A stretch of DNA of 64,000 bases from JAFGBI01 sp964454025. GTDB lineage: Bacteria > Myxococcota_A > Polyangia > Polyangiales > Polyangiaceae. The notes under the pieces were generated by a model. It was not told where the DNA came from. It ran no database searches and saw only the letters and a list, made by a program, of their open reading frames with translations. Position numbers and translations under genes: made by a program. Location of the stretch: the NCBI GenBank assembly GCA_964454025.1, contig CAYVRP010000009.1, positions 1 to 64,000 on the forward strand, in the 5' to 3' direction. Below, piece after piece: positions 1 to 7,760 of this stretch (its first letter is position 1; every line of letters starts with the position of its first letter).

Positions 1-45
1 GGCCTCCGGAGCCAAAGGTCGCTGGTTCGAATCCAGCGTGGCACG
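1..45 (+). tRNA. tRNA-Arg(CCG), 5' part cut by window edge
   Basis: This is the 3' half of a tRNA. The T arm is seen at 21-37 with stem GCTGG/CCAGC around the loop TTCGAAT. It is followed by the 7-base acceptor strand at 38-44 and a G discriminator at 45. The CCA tail is not encoded. Upstream, the anticodon loop at 4-10 reads CTCCGGA, with U33 followed by CCG at 6-8. It is flanked by GGC at 1-3 pairing with GCC at 11-13. CCG reads the Arg codon CGG, which fits a GC-rich genome. The D arm and 5' acceptor strand lie outside the window, so the assignment rests on the anticodon and T arm only. Confidence 0.85.
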
Positions 46-703
46 CAGCGGTAATCACCGGGGATTCTGGCGGGGGCGAGAGTCGGCGTGACCAGGGCGT
101 GACCGGCGTGAGGGGCTGGTTGCGACGGCCGCTGGCGGGGGCCCGGGTGCGCCGCAAGCCCCGACCACCCGGGTGACCCGCGGGCTCGGGCGGACCCCCG
201 GTTGACGGCGGGCGCGGCACAGCGTCACCCCGCTACTCCCGCGCCGCCTTTCTCGTCGGGATCGAGGCGACGATCGTGGCGGGCACCGGCGGCTTTCGCG
301 GCGCCCGTTCCGGGTCATCCTCGACGGTCCGGAAGCTCCCCCGAGGTTCTCGAGGGCGCCCGCCCCGCGCCTCCGGACGAGCGGGGCGGGGCCGCCGCGA
401 CGAGGACCTCGCCGGCGTCGGCGCCGCGCTCCACCAGGCTTCTCCTGGCCGGGGAGCGGAACCACCGGTGCCTCTCGTGAGTTCGAGCCCGGTCTGGCCC
501 GCCCGCTTCCGGCGCGGCGAGCGGGCGCGGCGCCCTCCGGCCGGCTTCCGGTGTTGGGGATGGTGGGGGCGGACGGGGGGGAGCAGCGGGCTCGTGCGCG
601 CGCGGCCCCGGGTGGTCGGTGACTCCATCGACGGTGTGGTCGGAGGTGGGCCGCGCAGTCGATGGGGGCGAGCGGTCGCGGTCGCGGTATATTCCGGGCA
701 ACG
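46..703. other. Intergenic region without a convincing gene
   Basis: About 660 bases lie between the tRNA and the next gene. Open frames exist on both strands, but their translations are Arg/Pro/Gly-rich without recognisable motifs, as expected of random GC-rich DNA. A tRNA 3' end is a common integration site. I saw no second copy of the T-arm sequence, integrase gene or compositional break here. Confidence 0.6.
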
Positions 704-1297
704 ATGGGCAGCGGTGAGGACCGGTCGAGCGGCGAGGGCTTCGGCGAGCTACTGGCCATCCCGGACGAGGACCGGCGACACGAGCTGCTCGACGGGGAGC
801 TCGTCGAGCGGGCGCCGAGCTCGGTCAGCCAGGGCGCCGCCGAGTTCGGGCTCCTCGCCTTCCTCGGGCAGTTCCGGCGAGCGGGCGAGCGCGGTGAGGA
901 GGACGGTTGGGTCTTCGCGGTTGGTCCCGAGCTCGCGCTCGGACCGCGCGACGTCTTCCGGCCGCTTCTCGCCGGCTGGATCCGGCGGCGGCTGGCCGCG
1001 GTCCCGGCGCAGAAGCCGCTGCGGGTGGTGCCCGCCTTCGTGGTCGAGCTCGACTCCGCGCCGAGGACGGCCGACCAGGACCGCCGCCTCGCGACCTATC
1101 ACCGCGCGGGCGTGCGCTACGTGTGGCTGGTCGACGCGGAGGCGCGGCGCCTGCTCGTGCTCGAGCGGGGCGACGACGAGTACTGCGAGCTCGTCACCGC
1201 CTGGGGGCGGGAGCGCGTCTTCGCCGAGCCGTTCGACGCCATCGAGGTGGGGGTTTCGGACATCCTCGGCGACGACGACGACGACGAGCCGGAGTGA
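704..1297 (+). CDS. Uma2 family (DUF820) PD-(D/E)XK nuclease-like protein
   Basis: A 197-residue protein resembling the Uma2/DUF820 family of stand-alone restriction-endonuclease-fold proteins, whose cellular role is mostly unknown. The sequence shows the typical opening (RHELLDGELVE near residue 25), a central strand ending in FVVELDS that would carry the active-site Glu, and the C-terminal signature YHRAGVRYVWLVD. The Lys that normally follows the Glu motif appears to be Arg (QDRRLATYH), and the usual Glu before the WLVD strand is Val, so catalysis may be impaired. The C-terminus is a run of Asp and Glu. An in-frame ATG at 662 would add 14 residues of low-complexity sequence; I prefer the ATG at 704. 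It is convergent with the next gene, with only 7 bases between stops. Confidence 0.75.
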   Translation: MGSGEDRSSGEGFGELLAIPDEDRRHELLDGELVERAPSSVSQGAAEFGLLAFLGQFRRAGERGEEDGWVFAVGPELALGPRDVFRPLLAGWIRRRLAAVPAQKPLRVVPAFVVELDSAPRTADQDRRLATYHRAGVRYVWLVDAEARRLLVLERGDDEYCELVTAWGRERVFAEPFDAIEVGVSDILGDDDDDEPE

Positions 1298-1304
1298 CGC
1301 GGGC

Positions 1305-2828
1305 TCAGACCTCGCGCACGAAGATCGTCTTTCCGTCTCCGGGGCGGTAGAAGTCCTCGAGGGTCGCCGCGATCCGGAAGCCGCTGCCGAGGTAGAAGCC
1401 CCGCGTCGGCGCGTAGGTCGCGCGCGCGGAGGTATCGAGGTAGAGTTGCCGACCGCCTTCCTCGCGGACGCGCTCGACGACCCGCTCGAGCAGGCGCCGG
1501 CCGAGCCCGCGCCCCTGCAGCGCCGGGTCGACCGCGATCCAGTAGAGCTCGTGGCTGGTGTCGCTGCAGGGGATCGGCCCGAAGCAGGCGTAGCCCGCCA
1601 GTCGGGCGCCGAGGTAGGCGGCCACGAAGCGGTAGCCGCTGGCGTCGGCGCCCTTGGCCCAGAACTCGTCGAGCAGCTCGACCGCGACGTCGATCTCGGC
1701 GGCGGTGAAGAACCCGGTGCGCTCCACCAGGCTCCGGAGCTCGGCGCGGCGCTCGAGCGCCAGCGTGTCGTCGAGCACGATCGGGGCCTCGGGCGCCGGC
1801 GCGGAGCGCGAGGACGCGGGGGGGGACGGCGCCGCGGTGGCCGGGGGGGGTGTCGCTCGCGCGGCGGCCACGAGCGCCGCGCAGACCGCGTCGGGGTCGA
1901 GCCCCCCCTCGGCGGCGGCGGCGAGGAACCCCGCGTCGGGGGACAGGCAGGGGTTGGCGTTGACCTCGAGCACCCAGGGGTTCCCGGCGGTGTCGACGCG
2001 GAAGTCCACCCGGGCGAAGCCCGCGACGCCGAGGGCGCTCGCGCACTGCCGGGCGAGCCGGGCGACGCGCTCGTACAGGGGCCCCTCGCGGGTCGGTGAC
2101 CAGAACCGGCGCGGGGTGTGCTCGTAGGCGAACGAGCCCACCTCCCACTTGGCCGCGTAGTCGACGATGCGGGGGCGGTCCGCCGGGAAGTCGACGAACT
2201 CGATCTCGGCGATCCCGATCAGCGCGAGGGCGCCGTCTCGCGCCAGGAGCGTGGCCGACACCTCCCGCCCGTCGACGTATCGCTCGGCGAAGCAGTCGGC
2301 TCCGAGCTCGCGCGCGCGGGCGGCGACGGCGGCGTCCAGCGCTGCGGGGCTGGCGGCCTCGACCAGGGAGCGCGCGTCGATGCCCTGCGAGGCGTGTCGC
2401 CGCGCCGGCTTGACGAGGTAGCGCCCGGGCGCGAACGGCTCGGCCGGGGCGCCCCGGCCGAACCAGGGGGGGGTCGGGAGCCCGCGCGCGCGCAGGCGCG
2501 CCTTGGCGCGCGGCTTGTCGCCGGTGAGGGCGAGGGCCGCGGCGCCCGAGCCCGTGAACGGCACGTCGAGGGCCTCCAGCAGCCCCGGCACCAGGGCGAT
2601 GAGCTCGTCCTCGCCGTCGAGCGACTCCACGAGGTTGAACACCAGATCCGGGGGGTCAGCGGCGAGGCGCCGCCGGAGCGCGCGGAGATCGAGCGTCACC
2701 TCGCCGCGGGTCACCTCGTGGCCGAGCCGGCGGAGCGCGCCGGACACCAACGCCGCCTGCGCGAGGACGTCGCGCTCGTCCGGGGCGGCGGCGGAGTCGA
2801 CCGCCTGGGTGAGGACCAGGATCCGCAC
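1305..2828 (-). CDS. ATP-grasp (D-Ala-D-Ala ligase-like) / GNAT acetyltransferase fusion
   Basis: A 507-residue two-domain enzyme. Residues about 60-325 form an ATP-grasp ligase of the D-Ala-D-Ala ligase/RimK type. It has the lid segment TGDKPRAKARL (102-112), the nucleotide-binding strand YLVKPA (137-142) and the metal site VLEVNANP (286-293). This family joins a carboxylate to an amine using ATP via an acyl-phosphate. A Pro/Ala linker (327-350) leads to a GNAT acetyltransferase (352-507) with the acetyl-CoA loop QGRGLG (438-443). The GTG start overlaps the kamA stop by one base (TAGTG), implying translational coupling. In archaea and clostridia KamA/AblA is paired with AblB, a GNAT that acetylates beta-lysine. 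Here the GNAT may do this and the ATP-grasp may link the product to another amino acid. The substrate is inferred, not shown. Confidence 0.85.
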   Translation of the reverse strand: MRILVLTQAVDSAAAPDERDVLAQAALVSGALRRLGHEVTRGEVTLDLRALRRRLAADPPDLVFNLVESLDGEDELIALVPGLLEALDVPFTGSGAAALALTGDKPRAKARLRARGLPTPPWFGRGAPAEPFAPGRYLVKPARRHASQGIDARSLVEAASPAALDAAVAARARELGADCFAERYVDGREVSATLLARDGALALIGIAEIEFVDFPADRPRIVDYAAKWEVGSFAYEHTPRRFWSPTREGPLYERVARLARQCASALGVAGFARVDFRVDTAGNPWVLEVNANPCLSPDAGFLAAAAEGGLDPDAVCAALVAAARATPPPATAAPSPPASSRSAPAPEAPIVLDDTLALERRAELRSLVERTGFFTAAEIDVAVELLDEFWAKGADASGYRFVAAYLGARLAGYACFGPIPCSDTSHELYWIAVDPALQGRGLGRRLLERVVERVREEGGRQLYLDTSARATYAPTRGFYLGSGFRIAATLEDFYRPGDGKTIFVREV

Positions 2829-4213
2829 TAGCCCGGATCCGTGTACCGGTAGGTGTTCCCCTCGTAGTTTCTGAGCACCAGGTCGTCACCCTCCCGGCCG
2901 ACGACGGAGTCGGGCAGAAGAGGGATCTTGCCGCCGCCGCCGGGGGCGTCGATGACGTAGGTGGGGACCGCGTACCCGGAGGTGTGGCCCCGGAGCCCCG
3001 CGATGATCTCGAGGCCCTTCGCCACCGGCGTGCGGAAATGCGCGGAGCCGACGATGGGATCGCACTGGTAGAGGTAGTAGGGGCGCACGCGCATCTTGAT
3101 GAGCTCGTGCATCAAGCGCTTCATGGTGCACACGTCGTCGTTGACGCCGCGCAGCAGCACCGTCTGCGAGCCGAGCGGGATCCCCGCGTCGGCCAGCCGC
3201 GCGCAGGCGCGGTTCACCTCCGGGGTGCACTCGTCCGGGTGCGTGAAGTGGAGGCTCATCCACAGCGGGTGGTAGCGGCGCAAGAGCCGCGTGAGCCCGG
3301 GCGTGACCCGCTGCGGGAGCACCACCGGCGCTTTGGTGCCGATGCGCAGCAGCTCAACGTGGGGGATGGCCCGGAGCTGCTCCAGGATCCAGCCGAGCTT
3401 CTCGTCCGCGAGGCTCAGCGGATCGCCGCCGGACAGGAGCACGTCCCGCACCTCGCGGTGCGCCCGGATGTACTCGATCGCCGCCGTGAGGTGCTCGCGG
3501 GAGGAGCCGAGCGCCCCGTGGCCGACCTGGCGGGAACGGGTGCAGTACCGGCAGTAGGTGGTGCAGAAGTCGTGGACGAGGAAGAGCACTCGGTCCGGAT
3601 AGCGGTGGACCAGCCCGGGCACCGCGGTGTGCCCGTCCTCGCCGAGCGGGTCGATCGCCTCGCCAGGAGAGCGCAGGCGCTCGGCGCTCGACGGGACCAC
3701 CGTGCGCCGCAGGGGCTGGGTGGGGTCCGTCGCGGAAACCAGCGAGAGGTAGTAGGGGGTGATCCCGAGCGGCAGCGTCGCTGCGTCCGAGGTCAGGGCC
3801 GCGCGCTCGTCGGCGGACAGCGACAGGATCCGCTCGAGCTCGGCCAGGCTCCGCACCCGGTGGCGGACCTGCCAGTGCCAGTCGTTCCAGTCGCTGTCCG
3901 AGACGTCAGGGTAGTGCGCGCGCCGGAAGGCGCGGGTGGTCGCGGAGCTCGGGGAGCGGAAGCGCGGCCCGAGCGCCGTCCCGTCAGGGACCACCTTGAG
4001 CAGCGGGACGTGCCGCCGCGGCGGGGGACGGGACGGCACCGAGGCGGGGTGCGAAGGGGGTCCGGTTCGACCGGAGTCGGGCGGCTCCGCGAGCTCGCCC
4101 GAGGTTGGTGGAGGCTCGTCGTCGTCGTCCGGGATTTCCCGGGGGACTCGCTCGCCCATGCAGCCAGCTTCCGAGGTCAAGGTTGTCTCGAGGGAGTTGC
4201 TTACGGTCGCCAT
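2828..4213 (-). CDS. kamA: Lysine 2,3-aminomutase (KamA family radical SAM)
   Basis: Converts L-lysine to beta-lysine using S-adenosylmethionine, a [4Fe-4S] cluster and PLP. The cluster motif CTTYCRYC gives C217, C221 and C224. The PLP lysine lies in APGGGGK (K429). The two acidic residues that bind the substrate amino group in the clostridial enzyme appear conserved as D385 (YQCDP) and D422 (VIDAP), which argues for true lysine specificity rather than a YjeK/EpmB-type EF-P modifier. The protein has 461 residues with a roughly 80-residue Asp/Pro-rich N-terminal extension. I chose the ATG at 4213 because AGGAAAGG lies just upstream; a GTG at 4231 would add six residues. It overlaps the downstream ATP-grasp/GNAT gene by one base, so the two probably form one pathway. 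Confidence 0.92.
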   Translation of the reverse strand: MATVSNSLETTLTSEAGCMGERVPREIPDDDDEPPPTSGELAEPPDSGRTGPPSHPASVPSRPPPRRHVPLLKVVPDGTALGPRFRSPSSATTRAFRRAHYPDVSDSDWNDWHWQVRHRVRSLAELERILSLSADERAALTSDAATLPLGITPYYLSLVSATDPTQPLRRTVVPSSAERLRSPGEAIDPLGEDGHTAVPGLVHRYPDRVLFLVHDFCTTYCRYCTRSRQVGHGALGSSREHLTAAIEYIRAHREVRDVLLSGGDPLSLADEKLGWILEQLRAIPHVELLRIGTKAPVVLPQRVTPGLTRLLRRYHPLWMSLHFTHPDECTPEVNRACARLADAGIPLGSQTVLLRGVNDDVCTMKRLMHELIKMRVRPYYLYQCDPIVGSAHFRTPVAKGLEIIAGLRGHTSGYAVPTYVIDAPGGGGKIPLLPDSVVGREGDDLVLRNYEGNTYRYTDPG

Positions 4214-4405
4214 CGACCTTTCCTGCGGCACCGGGGCCGCCGAACAGCAAGCTTCGTGCCTTCGCTAGCATGAAACGCCGGAGGGCGTCGACTTCGTGCG
4301 AGGTGGGGTCGGGTCGCGACCCTGCCGCCATGACCCGCGCAAGAGTTGCGCGGAGGGGGCGCAAGGAGCGCGCGGACGAGCCGGGGGCGCGGACCTCCCT
4401 CGCGG

Positions 4406-5509
4406 TCAGCCGAGGGTGAAGCGCAGGGTGTGATCGCAGATGCGAAATTCGTCGCCGTCGGCGATGACCTTGCGCTGGATGCGCTCCCCGTTCACGAGCA
4501 CGCCGTTGGTGGAGCCGAGGTCCACCAGGTAGTGAACCCCGTCGGAGTACTCGACCATGGCGTGCTGCCGGGACACGTTCGGGTCCTTGATCGTGAAATC
4601 CGTGCCCTGCTTGCCACGGCCGATGACGAAGCGGGCCTTGGTGACGGGGACGGAGTTGCCCTGGAAGTGGAGCAGGAGCCGCGGCGGCGCCCCGGCGGCG
4701 CGCGCGCGCGCCGCCTCGCCGAGCCCCGGATCCGTCGCGCGGGGTGGCGGCGGGGGCGCCGCCGGGGGAACCGGTGGCGTGGAGGGGAACGCGGGGGGCG
4801 GACGCGGCAGCGTCGGCGCCCTTGTCCCCGCCACCGGTGGCGGACGGAGCGTGACCGCCTCCGGGTTCCAGGACGGGGCCGGCGCCCGGGGTGGGCTCGG
4901 AGGGAGCGGCGGCGGCGCGGAGAGCCGCGCGGGCGCGCCGCTCCCTGCCTCGACCGGCGGCGGCGGACGTGAGGGTAGCGGTGGCGGGAACGACCGCGGC
5001 GCCATGCCACCCACCGCAGGCGGCATTGGCGACGTGGCTCGTGGCGGTGGGGGTGCGACGAGCGGGGCGGTCGCGGCGGGAGCCGGGGCCGCCCCGAGCT
5101 CCTCGTCGTTCCCTCGCTCGACGAGGGCGGGCGCTGCAGGAGCCGGCCGGTCCCGCTGGGAGCCGGGGGCGGGCAGGCTCTCGTCTTGCTCTTCGGCGGC
5201 GGCGGGCTCCTCGGCGGCGGGCTCCTCGGCGGCGGCGGGCTCCTCGGCGGCGGGCTCCTCGGCGGCGGCGGGCTGCTCGGCGGCGGCGGGCTGCTCGGCG
5301 GCGGCGGGCTCCTCCGTGGGCGCGCCTTCGCCCGGGTCGACCTCTCCCCGCGCGCCGAGGGAGACGCCGCGCTGCCGGGCGTACTGCTTCATCGCGTCGG
5401 AGACGAGGAAGTCGAGACTGCAGTCGAGCTCTCTCGCCAGTGATTCGAACGCCTCCCACAGACTCGTGCGGCACTCGATGGTGCGCTTCGATTTCGACGG
5501 CTTGCTCAT
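4406..5509 (-). CDS. FHA-domain protein with N-terminal ribbon-helix-helix-like domain
   Basis: A 367-residue protein. Residues 9-47 (RTIECRTSLWEAFESLAREL onward) look like a ribbon-helix-helix fold: one strand, then two helices, with a basic start. Residues about 63-107 are tandem AAAEQP/AAAEEP/AEEP repeats, followed by a long Pro/Ala-rich stretch to about 270. A canonical FHA domain ends the protein, with GRGKQGTDF, NVSRQHAMVEY and DLGSTNGVLVNG. FHA domains bind phosphothreonine peptides, so partners may be targets of Ser/Thr kinases. The ATG at 5509 has GGAGG about nine bases upstream. Longer in-frame extension to 6757 runs antisense through the gamma-glutamyltransferase gene and is not real. 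The RHH assignment is by pattern only; DNA binding is inferred. Confidence 0.85.
   Translation of the reverse strand: MSKPSKSKRTIECRTSLWEAFESLARELDCSLDFLVSDAMKQYARQRGVSLGARGEVDPGEGAPTEEPAAAEQPAAAEQPAAAEEPAAEEPAAAEEPAAEEPAAAEEQDESLPAPGSQRDRPAPAAPALVERGNDEELGAAPAPAATAPLVAPPPPRATSPMPPAVGGMAPRSFPPPLPSRPPPPVEAGSGAPARLSAPPPLPPSPPRAPAPSWNPEAVTLRPPPVAGTRAPTLPRPPPAFPSTPPVPPAAPPPPPRATDPGLGEAARARAAGAPPRLLLHFQGNSVPVTKARFVIGRGKQGTDFTIKDPNVSRQHAMVEYSDGVHYLVDLGSTNGVLVNGERIQRKVIADGDEFRICDHTLRFTLG
5192..5314. repeat. In-frame tandem repeat encoding Ala/Glu/Pro units
   Basis: The unit GGCGGCGGCGGGCTCCTC and shorter variants recur through this stretch, which encodes the AAAEQP/AAAEEP/AEEP repeats of the FHA protein on the minus strand. 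Repeat lengths stay multiples of three. Such GC-rich direct repeats can vary in copy number between strains without breaking the frame. Confidence 0.75.
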
Positions 5510-5658
5510 CTCCCGTCCTCCGCCGGGGGGGGTGACGGCCCGCCCCCGCCCATACCAGAATCGTCGCGCTTCGTGTGCGGTTTTCCGCGCGTCTTCCCGC
5601 GCGTCGCGCTCCTCGGGGCGAGCCGCCGGCGCGCGTCGGCGGACCATGGCCGCGCAGC

Positions 5659-7533
5659 TCACCGGGTGTCGGCCGGGGCGGCGGGATGGGCCGGCGGCAG
5701 GCGCGCGGCCAGGGCCAGGCCTCCCTCGCGGGGATCGGCGTACCCCCAGGCGGCGCCGTCGGCGAGGGCGATGACGTTGGCGTCTCCGATCGGGAGGCGG
5801 CGGTCGCTGACCGCGTGCCCGAGCGCGCGTAGTCCCTGGAGCACGGCGCCGGGGAGGGGGCGAGCCGCTTCGTAGCGCAGCTCGTCGGGGACGAAGCCGT
5901 GGTGGACCCGCGGGGCGTCGACGGCGGCGTCGAGGGTCAGGCCGTGATCGATCACGTTGCTGAGCACCTGCGCGATCGTGCTCGGGATGGTGTCGCCCCC
6001 GGGAGTGCCCAGGACGAGCACGGGGCGCCCCTCCGCCAGCACCAGCGTCGGCGCCATCGAGCTCGTCATGCGGCGGCCGGCCTCCGGCACGTTCTCGCCG
6101 ATGGACGCGAAGGACGCGACCGAGTTGTTGAGCAGCACGCCGGTCCCGGGGACGACGATCCTCGCCCCGTACCCCGCCGAGAGGGTCGTGGTCACGCTCA
6201 CCACCATCCCCTCCGCGTCGATCACGGAGTAGTGCGTCGTGTGCTCGGTTTCGCGCAGCGCCTCCGCGAAGAGGGGGTGCAGCGCCGCGGACGGGGTGGC
6301 CCGGCCGCGGTCGATGGGGAGGGTGCCCGGGAGGGGCCGCGCCGGATCGGTCCACTCCGCGACGCGGCGGGCCAGCACCTCCGGCGGAAGCCGGTCGGGA
6401 TCCACGACGCGGAAGCGGCGTTCGACCTGGGCCCGCCGCGAGGCCTCGAGCAAGAGGTGGAGCGCGAGGACCGAACCGGGCTCGAGCTCTTCCGCGCGCT
6501 GGCGCTGGAGCTCGAGCAGGATCACGGCCAGGGCGACGCCGCCCGCCGAGGGCGGCGGCATGGTTTCGACCGTCAGCCCGCGATAGTCGAAGCGGAGCGG
6601 CTCGCGCAGGCGCGCGGCGTAGGCTGTCAGATCGCTCGTGGAGAGGTGGCCTTCGAGCCGGCGCGCGATCGCGGCGGCAACGGTGCCCTCGTAGAAGCCG
6701 GGGGCACCCTCGGCCGCGATGCGCTCGAGGGTGCCGGCGAGGTCCCGCCGGACCCACCGCGTCCCCGCGGCGAGCGGCTTGCCGCGGGCGCCGAACTCGG
6801 CACGGGCGGCCGGGTCACGCGCGAGCTCGGGGTAGTTCCAGGTGAGGGTGAGCGCGGTCCGCGCGCTCACCCGGTGGCCGTCGCGCGCGAGACGGAGGGC
6901 CGGCTCCAGCACCTGGCGACGCGTGAGGCGCCCGAGGCGCTCGTGCGCGAGCAGGAGCCCGGCCACGGTGCCCGGGACCCCGACGGAGGCCGGTCCGCCG
7001 CCGCCGGCGCGGATCATCGCGTCGAACCGCTCGCGGGTGAGCGCCGCCGGCGCGCTCTCGCGAAAGTCGACCGCGAGCGTGGGTCCGGACGCCGGGCGCG
7101 CCAGGAGGAAGCCGCCGCCGCCGAGGTTGCCCGCGCTCGGGTGGGTGACCGCGAGCACGAACCCCACCGCGACGGCGGCGTCCACGGCGTTGCCCCCCGC
7201 CTCGAGGATCGCCACCCCCGCGCGCGTCGCGTCGTCGTTGACGGAGGTCACGAGCCCGGTCTGCGCGCGGACCACACGGGCGCCGCCGGGGCGGGGGCGC
7301 GGCGGGGGCGTCCGGACCACCGCCAGCGCGGACGGCGTGGGACCCGATCCCTCCGGGCGCGGGGCGCGCGGCGGCGGCGCCGTGCGGGTCGCGGCCGACG
7401 CGCGGGCGAGGTCGCCCCCGCCGGCGCCGCGCTCGGCGGGTCGGGTGCAGCTGGCGGCGCCGAGGAGCCCGAGGACCGCGATCCGGCGCGCGCGGCGGGC
7501 CGCAGCCCCGTGCCACGGAGCGCCCCGCGGCAC
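5659..7533 (-). CDS. ggt: Gamma-glutamyltransferase, predicted lipoprotein
   Basis: Cleaves or transfers the gamma-glutamyl group of glutathione and related compounds outside the cytoplasm. It is an Ntn-hydrolase made as a proenzyme that self-cleaves before a catalytic Thr. The sequence has the large-subunit start GNAVDAAVAVGFVLAVTHP followed by GNLGGGGF, and the cleavage site HTTHYSVID with nucleophile T432. The small-subunit loop MTSSMAPT and the later LGTPGGDTIPSTIAQVL are also present. With the GTG at 7533 the protein is 624 residues and begins with a basic stretch, a short hydrophobic segment and a lipobox ending in C29 (LLGAASC), so it is probably lipid-anchored. The frame stays open to an ATG at 7707, but that extension looks non-coding. 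The start is uncertain. Confidence 0.9.
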   Translation of the reverse strand: MPRGAPWHGAAARRARRIAVLGLLGAASCTRPAERGAGGGDLARASAATRTAPPPRAPRPEGSGPTPSALAVVRTPPPRPRPGGARVVRAQTGLVTSVNDDATRAGVAILEAGGNAVDAAVAVGFVLAVTHPSAGNLGGGGFLLARPASGPTLAVDFRESAPAALTRERFDAMIRAGGGGPASVGVPGTVAGLLLAHERLGRLTRRQVLEPALRLARDGHRVSARTALTLTWNYPELARDPAARAEFGARGKPLAAGTRWVRRDLAGTLERIAAEGAPGFYEGTVAAAIARRLEGHLSTSDLTAYAARLREPLRFDYRGLTVETMPPPSAGGVALAVILLELQRQRAEELEPGSVLALHLLLEASRRAQVERRFRVVDPDRLPPEVLARRVAEWTDPARPLPGTLPIDRGRATPSAALHPLFAEALRETEHTTHYSVIDAEGMVVSVTTTLSAGYGARIVVPGTGVLLNNSVASFASIGENVPEAGRRMTSSMAPTLVLAEGRPVLVLGTPGGDTIPSTIAQVLSNVIDHGLTLDAAVDAPRVHHGFVPDELRYEAARPLPGAVLQGLRALGHAVSDRRLPIGDANVIALADGAAWGYADPREGGLALAARLPPAHPAAPADTR

Positions 7534-7540
7534 CCCACGC

Positions 7541-7560
7541 GGTCCGGTCCGGTCCGGTCC
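7541..7560. repeat. Four tandem copies of GGTCC
   Basis: A perfect four-copy pentanucleotide repeat just upstream of the chosen gamma-glutamyltransferase start. Its unit length is not a multiple of three. If translation began at the upstream ATG (7707), copy-number slippage here would shift the frame. With the GTG start it only changes the leader. Confidence 0.8.
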
Positions 7561-7760
7561 GGGGCGCGCCCCGGCGCCTGGACCGCACGGGAGGCGCGGC
7601 GGCTCGACTGCGCATCTGCGGTGCAAGGCGGGGTCCGGCGACGAGGCGCCGCGACGGATCGCGGCGGGAGACGCGCCGAGGATCGGCGGTTCGCCCGGCA
7701 GGCGCAAGCGGGGTCAGCCTTGCGGGAAAGACGGGCAGGCGCGCGAGCGGGCGCTTCCAT

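Noticed and set aside
55..661. Several open frames between tRNA-Arg and the Uma2 gene
   Set aside because: Low-complexity translations on both strands, no ribosome site and no family similarity.
1..703. Possible genomic-island attachment site at tRNA-Arg
   Set aside because: No duplicated tRNA end, integrase or compositional shift seen within the window.
5192..5314. Possible CRISPR-like repeats
   Set aside because: Units are short, contiguous and without spacers. They encode an in-frame Ala/Glu/Pro linker.
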